Below, piece after piece: positions 38,267-45,900 of a stretch of DNA of 64,000 nucleotides. Source of the stretch: Nonomuraea sp. MG754425 (GTDB lineage: Bacteria > Actinomycetota > Actinomycetes > Streptosporangiales > Streptosporangiaceae); the NCBI RefSeq assembly GCF_021699195.1, contig NZ_SSXE01000067.1, positions 1 to 64,000 on the forward strand, read 5' to 3'. The notes beneath the pieces were generated by a model. The model was not told the DNA's origin, did no database searches, and worked only from the letters and a program-made list of their open reading frames with translations. The position numbers and the translations under genes are program-made. Within the stretch, counting starts at the first letter, position 1. The number at the start of each line of letters is the position of its first letter.

Positions 38267-39928
38267 TCAGGAGCCGAGGATCTCGCGGCGCAGGTGCGTC
38301 TTGAGGATCTTGCCGCCGGGGTTGCGGGGCAGCTCGCCCTCGCGGAACCAGACGTGCACCGGGATCTTGAACTTGGCGATCCGGTCCGTCAGGAACGAGC
38401 GCAGCTCCTCGGTGGTCACCGACGTGCCGGGGGCCAGGCGGATGACCGCGCCGACCTCCTCGCCCAGCTCGTCGTGCGGCACGCCGATGACGGCGGCGTC
38501 GTCCACCGCCGGGTGCTCGAACAGCGCCGCCTCCACCTCCGCGCAGTAGACGTTCTCGCCGCCCCTGATCACCATGTCCTTCGCGCGGTCCACGATGTAG
38601 ACGAAGCCCTCGTCGTCGATCTTGGCGAGGTCGCCGGTGTGCAGCCAGCCGCCGACGAAGGTCTGGGCCGTGGCCTCCGGCTTGTTCCAGTAGCCGAGGA
38701 TGACGTTCGGGCCGCGTACGCACAGCTCGCCGACCTCGCCGGGCGGCAGTTCGTCGCCCATCGGGTCCACCACGCGCACGTCCACCACGGCCGCGGGCAG
38801 GCCGATGCTGTCGGGCTTGGCCTGGTAGTCGGCGCCGCCGTTGCCGATGGCCAGGGCGGAGGTCTCGGTCATGCCGTAGCCGTTGGAGGGGGCGCGGTTG
38901 GGGAGGTTCGTGGTGATGCGTTCCAGCAGCTTGGGCGGGGCGGGGGCGCCGCCGTAGCCGAGGGTGGTCAGGGACGACAGGTCGTACTTGCCGAAGTCGG
39001 GGTGGGACATGAGCTGCCAGGCGTTCGTCGGGACGCCGATCATGGCGGTGACCCGCTCCCGCTCGATGAGGCGCAGGGCCTGCTCGGGGTCCCACTTGTA
39101 CATCAGCACCAGGCCGCCGCCGGTGAACATCGTCGTGGTCAGGCCCGAGAAGCAGCCGGTGACGTGGAAGAGCGGGACGGTCAGGAGCGTGATCCGGCGG
39201 GCCCCGGTCGCCGCCGCGACGTCCTTGCCGGCCATGGTGACCGAGCGCATGAGGCCGAAGGCGACCGTCATGGGGGACTGGCCCAGGTTGCGGTGGCTGC
39301 CGAGCGCGCCCTTGGGGCTGCCGGTCGTGCCCGAGGTGTAGAAGATCGTGGCCGGGTCGTCGGGGGCCAGCTCCACGTCGGGGAGCCGCACGTCGGCCGG
39401 GATCTCGCCCATGACCTCGGCGAACGCGCGTGCCTCCGGCGGCACCTCGCCCCTGGTGACGATCATCGGCACGCCCGTGCCCGCCAGCCTGACCGCGCGC
39501 TCACCGTCCGCGATCAGCACCTTCGCACCGGAGTCGCGCACGCCGTAGGCCAGCTCCGCCTCCGTCCACCAGGCGTTCAGCGGTACGGCGATCGCGCCCG
39601 CGGCCAGCGTGGCCGAGAACGCGACCACCCATTCGGGGTAGTTGCGCATGGCCACGGCCACCCGGTCGCCCTTGGTCACGCCGTACTCCTCGACCAGGCG
39701 GTTGGCGAGGGTGGCGGCACGGCGGAAGTGCTCCTCGAACGTGATGTGCTCGTCCTCGTAGGCGAGGAAGACCTTCTCACCGTGGAACCTGCTCATCTCC
39801 AGCAGGGCACGGAAGTGGGCCGGAGCGTGCTTCCACGTGCGTACGCCGGTGTCGCCGATCTCCTCGATCTCGAAAAGCTGGCCGGGGCCGGTGAGCTGGG
39901 CCTGGGCCTGGGCGTGCGAAAGAGACAT
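38267..39928 (-). CDS. Long-chain fatty acid-CoA ligase-like (AMP-binding) enzyme
   Basis: The 553-residue protein is a class I adenylate-forming enzyme that activates a carboxylic acid to its CoA thioester. It shows the P-loop IFYTSGTTGSPKGALGSHRN, the GYGMTETSALA motif, the hinge region WLHTGDLAKIDDEGFVYIVDR and the catalytic Lys near the end in NPGGKILKTHLR. The chain length of the substrate cannot be told; its overall form fits FadD3/FadD-like acyl-CoA synthetases. The ATG follows GGGAG. A near-palindrome 44-61 bases upstream looks like a TetR-type operator. Confidence 0.9.
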   Translation of the reverse strand: MSLSHAQAQAQLTGPGQLFEIEEIGDTGVRTWKHAPAHFRALLEMSRFHGEKVFLAYEDEHITFEEHFRRAATLANRLVEEYGVTKGDRVAVAMRNYPEWVVAFSATLAAGAIAVPLNAWWTEAELAYGVRDSGAKVLIADGERAVRLAGTGVPMIVTRGEVPPEARAFAEVMGEIPADVRLPDVELAPDDPATIFYTSGTTGSPKGALGSHRNLGQSPMTVAFGLMRSVTMAGKDVAAATGARRITLLTVPLFHVTGCFSGLTTTMFTGGGLVLMYKWDPEQALRLIERERVTAMIGVPTNAWQLMSHPDFGKYDLSSLTTLGYGGAPAPPKLLERITTNLPNRAPSNGYGMTETSALAIGNGGADYQAKPDSIGLPAAVVDVRVVDPMGDELPPGEVGELCVRGPNVILGYWNKPEATAQTFVGGWLHTGDLAKIDDEGFVYIVDRAKDMVIRGGENVYCAEVEAALFEHPAVDDAAVIGVPHDELGEEVGAVIRLAPGTSVTTEELRSFLTDRIAKFKIPVHVWFREGELPRNPGGKILKTHLRREILGS

Positions 39929-39971
39929 GCGCAGAACTCCCGCAGTGGACGATTATTCCGGATAAATCACA

Positions 39972-39989
39972 GTACCGACCGGCCGGTAC
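39972..39989 (-). promoter_or_regulatory. Near-palindromic TetR-type operator upstream of the acyl-CoA synthetase gene
   Basis: GTACCGACCGGCCGGTAC is a palindrome at 16 of 18 positions. It begins 44 bases upstream of the synthetase start. Sites built on ACCGnCCGGTnGGT-like halves are common for TetR-family regulators of lipid genes. No TetR gene is adjacent. Confidence 0.45.
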
Positions 39990-40023
39990 GTCGCGCTAGA
40001 CGGTCAAACAGGCACCATGTGGG

Positions 40024-40038
40024 AATGAAAGTTTCATT
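40024..40038. promoter_or_regulatory. GAAA-N-TTTC palindrome, upstream copy
   Basis: AATGAAAGTTTCATT is a perfect 15-base palindrome with one central base. It lies 58 bases before the -35 of the xylanase promoter. Its core matches the palindrome downstream of that promoter. Confidence 0.6.
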
Positions 40039-40096
40039 GATCTACCGATAGTTTCTGGCCTCCAACTGCTGCTTTAGCGCTGCTGTGAGCATGCCA

Positions 40097-40125
40097 TTGA
40101 CCACTCACCAGCATGTCAATACCGT
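40097..40125 (+). promoter_or_regulatory. Xylanase promoter
   Basis: TTGACC (40097-40102) and TACCGT (40120-40125) are spaced by 17 bases. The expected start point is near 40132, 55 bases before the xylanase ATG. An ATTGAC/GTCAAT inverted repeat (40096-40101 with 40115-40120) overlaps both hexamers. Confidence 0.6.
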
Positions 40126-40147
40126 CGGCGAGACGGTCCTCATCAGA

Positions 40148-40160
40148 CCGAAACTTTCGG
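40148..40160. promoter_or_regulatory. GAAA-N-TTTC palindrome, operator in the xylanase leader
   Basis: CCGAAACTTTCGG is a perfect 13-base palindrome with one central base, lying about 16-28 bases downstream of the expected transcription start, where a bound repressor would block transcription. CGAAACTTTCG-type palindromes have been described, from memory, upstream of Streptomyces xylanase genes. Confidence 0.7.
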
Positions 40161-40186
40161 GATCGAGTGCCTGCCTCCGGAGGTAG

Positions 40187-41848
40187 ATGTCCGTGCGTTC
40201 GTCCTCGTTGCTGCGACTCCTCACGTTAGTGGGGATGTTCGTCGCCTTCCTCCTGCCCGCCACCTCGGCGCAGGCGTCCGCGCCGCTGCGTGAGCACGCC
40301 GCCGCCAGGGGCAAGTTCATCGGCGCGGCGCTCGCCACCGGCCCGCTGTCCAATGAGACCTCCTATCGCAACATCGCGACCACCGAGTTCAGCCAGGTGA
40401 CCGCCGAGAACGCGATGAAGTGGGACGCCACCGAGCCCAGCCAGGGCCAGTTCAACTTCTCCGGCGCCGACGCCATCGTCAACTTCGCCACCCAGAACAA
40501 CCAGCAGGTCCACGGTCACACGCTCGTGTGGCACAGCCAGACGCCGGGCTGGGTGCAGGGCCTGGGCGCCACCGCGATGCGTACCGCGATGCAGAACCAC
40601 ATCAGCCAGGTCGTCGGCCGTTACGCGAGCAACGCGACCGTCGTGTCGTGGGACGTCGTGAACGAGGTGTTCGACGACAACGGCAACATGCGCACCTCGT
40701 TCTGGTACAACACGCTGGGCCAGAGCTACATCGCCGACGCCTTCCGCGCCGCCCGCGCCGCCGACTCCAACGCCCGGCTGTGCATCAACGACTACAACGT
40801 CGAGGGCATCAACGCCAAGAGCACCGCGATGTACAACCTGGTCTCGTCGCTGCGCCAGCAGGGCGTGCCGGTGGACTGCGTGGGCTTCCAGGGCCACCTC
40901 GCCATCCAGTACGGCTTCCCCGGCGACATCCAGCAGAACATGCAACGCTTCGCCGACCTCGGCGTCCAGGTCCGGGTCACCGAGCTGGACATCCGCATGC
41001 AGATGCCCAGGGACACCGCCAAGGACACCACCCAGGCCACCTACTACCGCAACGTGATCAACGCCTGCAACGCCGTCACCGCGTGCGCCGGGGTGACGAT
41101 CTGGGGCTTCACCGACAAGTACTCCTGGGTGCCCGACACCTTCTCCGGCCAGGGCGCCGCGCTCATCTACGACGAGAACTACCAGCAGAAGCCGTCCTAC
41201 ACCGCCGTGCACGACGCGCTGGCGGGCGGCAGCAGCTCCGACACCACACCGCCCACCACGCCGGGCACGCCGACGTCGAGCAGCGTGACCTCCAACTCCG
41301 CGACGCTCACGTGGACCGCCTCGACCGACAGCGGCGGCAGCGGCCTGGCCGGGTACAACGTCTACCGCGAGCAGGGCGCGACGGACCCGCAACTCGGGCA
41401 GAGCAGCACCAACTCGATCAACCTGACCGGGCTGACCCCGAACACCCAGTACCAGGTGTACGTCCGCGCCCGTGACGGGGCGGGGAACCTGTCGGCCAAC
41501 TCGGCACTGGCCACGTTCACCACGCAGAGCGGGCCGGTGGGCGGCGGGTGCGCCGCCGTGGGGACCGTGCAGAACCAGTGGAACAACGGCTACGTCGTCC
41601 AGCCCGTCACCGTCACCAACAGCGGCTCCTCCGCGATCACCGGCTGGACCGTCACCTTCACCCTGCCCGCCGGGCACACGCTGGCCGGGTCGTGGAACGC
41701 CACCCTGACCACCAGCGGCCAGACCGTCACGGCCAGGAACGCCGGCTACAACGGCAACCTGGCCGCGGGGGCCAGCACCAGCTTCGGCTTCCAGGTCACC
41801 CGCCCGAGCGGGGACACGCAGACGCCTTCCGGCTACACCTGCGCCTGA
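40187..41848 (+). CDS. Secreted endo-1,4-beta-xylanase: GH10, fibronectin III, CBM2
   Basis: This 553-residue enzyme cuts xylan outside the cell. A signal peptide (about 1-32, ending ATSAQASA) leads into a GH10 domain (about 35-345) with acid/base Glu160 in WDVVNEVFDD and nucleophile Glu266 in VTELDIRM. A Ser/Thr/Pro linker (about 348-358), one fibronectin type III domain (about 355-447) and a C-terminal family 2 carbohydrate-binding domain (about 453-553, CAAVGTVQNQWNNGYV) follow. The ATG at 40187 stands 3 bases after GGAGG; GTG at 40193 has better spacing and is also possible. It has its own promoter with two palindromes. Confidence 0.95.
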   Translation: MSVRSSSLLRLLTLVGMFVAFLLPATSAQASAPLREHAAARGKFIGAALATGPLSNETSYRNIATTEFSQVTAENAMKWDATEPSQGQFNFSGADAIVNFATQNNQQVHGHTLVWHSQTPGWVQGLGATAMRTAMQNHISQVVGRYASNATVVSWDVVNEVFDDNGNMRTSFWYNTLGQSYIADAFRAARAADSNARLCINDYNVEGINAKSTAMYNLVSSLRQQGVPVDCVGFQGHLAIQYGFPGDIQQNMQRFADLGVQVRVTELDIRMQMPRDTAKDTTQATYYRNVINACNAVTACAGVTIWGFTDKYSWVPDTFSGQGAALIYDENYQQKPSYTAVHDALAGGSSSDTTPPTTPGTPTSSSVTSNSATLTWTASTDSGGSGLAGYNVYREQGATDPQLGQSSTNSINLTGLTPNTQYQVYVRARDGAGNLSANSALATFTTQSGPVGGGCAAVGTVQNQWNNGYVVQPVTVTNSGSSAITGWTVTFTLPAGHTLAGSWNATLTTSGQTVTARNAGYNGNLAAGASTSFGFQVTRPSGDTQTPSGYTCA

Positions 41849-41854
41849 ACGGGG

Positions 41855-41909
41855 ATCCCCTGGGGCCTGCCCGCCTGCCCGCCCGGCATCGGCACCCGCC
41901 CCAGGGGAT
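41855..41909. repeat. Long-loop inverted repeat after the xylanase gene
   Basis: ATCCCCTGGGGC (41855-41866) pairs with GCCCCAGGGGAT (41898-41909) in a perfect 12-pair stem around 31 bases. It may end the xylanase transcript. Its right arm coincides with the point where the NTF2-like remnant loses homology, so it may mark a deletion end. Confidence 0.55.
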
Positions 41910-42020
41910 TCTCTCCTTCACGTCGTCGGCGAAGACGGTGTGCGCGTCCTGCCGCCGCTGCTCGTCGAGCAGGAGCGCGAAGCGGGTGAACAGGTCGGCG
42001 ATCAGGGTGTCGGCGGACAT
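41898..42020 (-). pseudogene. Truncated NTF2/SnoaL-like gene
   Basis: From ATG at 42020 the frame reads MSADTLIADLFTRFALLLDE, then QRRQDAHTVFADDVKERIPW, which matches the start of NTF2-like small proteins. After about 41 residues similarity ends and the frame runs as Arg/Gly-rich sequence into the antisense of the xylanase 3' end (to 41796). About two thirds of the usual 120-150 residues are missing. It is divergent from the MarR remnant, as intact MarR/NTF2 pairs often are. Not expected to make a working protein. Confidence 0.6.
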
Positions 42021-42050
42021 GGCTGTCCCATTCGTTGGTGCGTCCAATGT

Positions 42051-42236
42051 TGGCGGCTGGCCGCGCTGGACGAGTTCGGGGTGGCCAGCCAGGCCGAACT
42101 CGGCCGCCGGTTCCGCCGCATGGAGCGAGCACTCGACAAGGTGCAGGACGACCTGCTCGGGCCGCTGTCGGCCGAGGACAGGCAGACGCTGACCCGCCTG
42201 CTCACCCGGCTGCTCACGCACCACCAGCAGGGCTGA
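42051..42236 (+). pseudogene. Remnant of a MarR-family regulator gene
   Basis: The frame reads WRLAALDEFGVASQAELGRR, which matches the start of the MarR winged-helix domain, and passes directly to RRMERALDKVQDDLLGPLSA and RQTLTRLLTRLLTHHQQG, the C-terminal dimerisation helix. The recognition helix and wing (roughly 40-45 residues) are missing between them, and the normal N-terminal 30-35 residues are absent. This looks like a gene with an internal deletion. The neighbouring broken NTF2-like gene suggests that one event damaged both. Confidence 0.6.
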
Positions 42237-42260
42237 GCGGTCGGGCCCGCCCAGGGCGGG

Positions 42261-42866
42261 TCAGGGGTTCAGGGTGATGCCCTCGCGGCGGAGGTCCTCG
42301 ACGATGCCGTCCACCAGGCGGGTGGAGACGGTGTGGCGCAGCCGGCCCTCCTCGCGCAACTCGCGGACGGCGGGCACCGGGTCGGGGTCGGCGAACAGGC
42401 GTTCGTCGGCGTGCTCCGCCGGGCGGCCGGTCGGGTCGATCGTCCACCAGGACGCCTCCAGCGCGATGCCGTTGGGGTCGCTGAAGTAGATCGAGCGCAG
42501 GAAGCCGTGGTCGATGACGTCGGTGACCTCGCAGTCGTGCGCCTTGAGCCGGTCGCGCAGCCGGTTGAGCGCGTCCTCGTCCGGCAGGTGCAGCGAGAGG
42601 TGGTCGAACTGGGCCGCCTTCGCGTACGGCACGCCGGCCGGCTTGGCGAAGCTGTCGAGGGGCTGGTCGGCGTATTCGAAGAAGGCGACCGTGTGACCGG
42701 GGCCCACCTCGAAGAAGTAGTGCTTGAACGCGGGCACGGCGAGGGTGGCGACGAGGCGGGCGTCGAGCACACCGTGCCAGAAGCGCACGGTGGCGTCCAT
42801 GTCCGCGGTCACGAGGGCGAGATGGTGCACGCCGCGCCAGTGCACCGTTTCCTGGGTCGCAGCCAT
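42261..42866 (-). CDS. VOC superfamily (glyoxalase/dioxygenase fold) protein
   Basis: The 201-residue protein has a VOC domain with metal-ligand positions in WRGVHHLALVTADMDATVRF (His), AAQFDHLSLHLPDE (His) and DPNGIALEASW (Glu), so a bound metal is likely. The C-terminal 50 residues (RLFADPDPVPAVRELREEG) are an extra helical part. Substrate is unknown. A promoter placed 6 bases before the ATG suggests a leaderless mRNA. It is divergent from the mannosidase gene. Confidence 0.85.
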   Translation of the reverse strand: MAATQETVHWRGVHHLALVTADMDATVRFWHGVLDARLVATLAVPAFKHYFFEVGPGHTVAFFEYADQPLDSFAKPAGVPYAKAAQFDHLSLHLPDEDALNRLRDRLKAHDCEVTDVIDHGFLRSIYFSDPNGIALEASWWTIDPTGRPAEHADERLFADPDPVPAVRELREEGRLRHTVSTRLVDGIVEDLRREGITLNP

Positions 42867-42872
42867 GCGTCA

Positions 42873-42901
42873 ACAGTACGCCTTTCAACTATCTCTGGTA
42901 A
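42873..42901 (-). promoter_or_regulatory. Promoter of the VOC gene, leaderless
   Basis: On the minus strand TTACCA (42901-42896) and TACTGT (42878-42873) are spaced by 17 bases. The -10 ends 6 bases before the ATG at 42866, so transcription should begin at or beside the start codon. Confidence 0.5.
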
Positions 42902-42920
42902 GGCACGGATCGATGGCCGT

Positions 42921-42950
42921 TGCCTCCGCGCCGACACGGTGCCTAACGTG
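42921..42950 (+). promoter_or_regulatory. Promoter of the alpha-mannosidase gene
   Basis: TTGCCT (42921-42926) and TAACGT (42945-42950) are spaced by 18 bases. The expected start lies about 32 bases before the ATG, with AGGAG between them. Confidence 0.5.
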
Positions 42951-42988
42951 CTGTTGGTGATCCCCTGACCGATGAGGAGCCCTTGCTG

Positions 42989-45900
42989 ATGCATGACGAC
43001 CGCGAGCTGGTCGAGGCCCGGCTGAAGCGCGTTCTGGACGAGCGGATCCGCCCGGCGATCTACCCCGAGTCCGTCCCGCTGGAGGTGGCGGTCTGGCACG
43101 CGCCGGACGAGCCGGTGCCGGTGGCGGAGGGCCTGGCGGCCACGCCCGAGCCGATCTCGGTGGGACAGGCGTGGGGCAGGCCGTGGGGCACGAGCTGGTT
43201 CACCGTCACCGGCACCGTCCCCGAGGAGTGGGCGGGCCGGATCGTCGAGGCGATCCTCGACCTCGGCTTCGACGCGGACAAGCCGGGCTTCCAGTGCGAG
43301 GGGCTGGTCTACCGGCCCGACGGCACGCCGGTGAAGGGTCTCAACCCGCGCAACCAGTGGGTACGTCTCGGCTCCCCCGCCGAGGGCGGCGAGGAGGTGC
43401 GGCTGCACGTCGAGGCCGCCTCCAACCCGATCATCCTGATGCACGGCGCGTTCCTGCCGACGCCGATGGGGGACAAGGAGACGGCCGGAGCCGACCCGTT
43501 GTACCGGCTGACCCGCATGGACCTGGCCGTCTTCGACAGGACGGTGTGGGACCTGGTGATGGACCTGGAGGTGCTCGGCGAGCTGATGGCGGAGCTGCCG
43601 GTGGACGGCGCCCGCCGCTGGGAGCTGCTGCGCGCGCTGGAACGCGCCCTCGACGCGGTCGACCTCCAGGACGTGAACGGCACGGCGCAGGCGGCGCGGG
43701 CGGAGCTGGCCGGGGTGCTGGCCACGCCGGCGACGCCGTCGGCGCACCGGATCAGCGCCGTCGGGCACGCGCACATCGACTCGGCCTGGCTCTGGCCGCT
43801 GCGCGAGACCGTGCGCAAGGTGGCCCGGACGGCCTCGAACATGACCGCGCTGCTGGAGGACGAGCCGGACTTCGTCTTCGCGATGTCGCAGGCCCAGCAG
43901 TGGGCGTGGATCAAGGAGCACCGCCCCGAGGTGTGGGCGAAGGTGACCAAGGCGGTGGCGGCGGGCAGGTTCGTCCCGGCGGGCGGCATGTGGGTGGAGT
44001 CCGACACGAACATGCCCGGCTCCGAGGCGATGGCCCGGCAGTTCGTGCACGGCAAGCGGTTCTTCATCGACGAGTTCGGCGTGGACAACGAGGAGGTGTG
44101 GCTGCCGGACACGTTCGGGTTCGCGGCCGGGCTGCCGCAGATCATCAAGGCGGCCGGGTCGAAGCGGCTGCTCACGCAGAAGATCTCGTGGAGCCAGACG
44201 AACACGTTCCCGCACCACACGTTCCTGTGGGAGGGCATCGACGGGACGCGGATCTTCACGCACTTCCCGCCGGTGGACACCTACAACTGCTCGATGAGCG
44301 GCGGCGAGCTGGCGCACGCGGCGCGCAACTTCAGGGACAAGGGCGTGGCCCGGCACTCCCTCGCGCCGACGGGCTGGGGCGACGGCGGCGGCGGCACGAC
44401 GCGGGAGATGGTCGCCAAGGCGGCCCGCGCACGGGATCTGGAGGGCTCGCCCGCCGTCACCTGGGAGACGCCCGCCGAGTTCTTCGCCAAGGCCGAGGCC
44501 GAGTATCCGAGCCCGCCCGTGTGGGTCGGCGAGCTCTACCTTGAGCTGCACCGGGCCACCCTGACCAGCCAGGCCAAGACCAAGCAGGGCAACCGGCGCA
44601 GCGAGAGCCTGCTGCGGGAGGCCGAGCTGTGGGCCGCCACGGCGGCGGTGCGCCGCGGCGCGCCCTACCCGTACGAGCGGCTCGACCGGATCTGGAAGAC
44701 GGTGCTGCTGCACCAGTTCCACGACATCCTGCCGGGGTCGTCGATCGCGTGGGTGCACCGGGAGGCGCGCAGGACGTACGAGCTGGTGGCGGCCGAGCTG
44801 ACCGAGATCATCGACGGCGCCCAGCGGGCGCTGGCGGGGGAGGGGCCGGGGGAGCTGACCTTCAACGGCGCCCCGCACGCGCGCGGCGGCGTGCCCGCGG
44901 GCGGCGCGGCCCGCGCCCGGCGGGCGGACGCGGCGGCCCCGCGCCCGCGGGACGGCGGCGGCCACGTGCTGCAGGACGCGCGGCTCCGGGTGGAGATCGA
45001 CGCCCGCGGCCTGGTCGTGTCGGCCCGCGACCTGGTCACGGGACGGGAGGCGGTCGCGCCGGGCCGGGCGGCCAACCTGCTCCAGCTCCACCCCGACTTC
45101 CCCAACAAGTGGGACGCCTGGGACGTGGACGCGTTCTACCGCCACACGGTCACCGACCTCACCGAGGCCGACGACGTCCGGGCCGCGGGCGGCGCGGTCG
45201 TGGTCACCCGCTCGTTCGGCGGCTCGCGGGTGACCCAGCGGCTCACGGTCACGGACGGCCGGCTGGAGATCGACACCGAGGTGGACTGGCACGAGACGGA
45301 GAAGTTCCTCAAGCTCGCCTTCCCGCTGGACGTGCGCGCCGACCGGTACGCCTCCGAGAGCCAGTTCGGGCACGCCTTCCGCCCCACCCACACCAACACG
45401 AGCTGGGAGGCGGCCAAGTTCGAGGCGTGCAACCACCGGTTCGTGCACGTGGAGGAGCCGGGCTGGGGCGTGGCCCTGGTCAACGACTCGACCTACGGCC
45501 ACGACGTCACCCGCGACGTGGACGGGCACGGCACGACGACGACCCTGCGCGCCTCGCTGCTGCGCGCCCCGCGCTTCCCCGACCCGGAGACCGACCAGGG
45601 CGTGCACCGCTTCCGGCACGCGCTGGTGCCGGGGGCGGCGATCGGCGACGCGGTGCGCGAGGGCTACTTCGTCAACCTGCCCGAGCGCCGCGTGCCCGGC
45701 GGCGAGGAGACGGTCGAGCCGCTGGTCACGGTGGACGACGACGCCGTCGTGGTGACGGCGGTGAAGCTGGCCGACGACGGGAGCGGCGACGTGATCGTGC
45801 GCTTCCACGAGTCGCGGGGCGGTCCGTCGCGGGCACGCCGGGCCTCAGCCGCTGACCAGCGTGCCCAGGCGGGGCGCGTACGTGGCGTGGAAGACCAGCG

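Noticed and set aside
41940-42050. Open frame upstream of the MarR remnant as an intact 98-residue gene
   Set aside because: The first 36 residues are Cys/Gly/Arg-rich antisense of the NTF2 remnant and do not resemble the MarR N-terminus.
42809-45808. 999-codon minus-strand frame opposite the mannosidase
   Set aside because: The plus-strand GH38 motifs are unambiguous there. The minus-strand translation is low-complexity and begins inside the VOC gene region.
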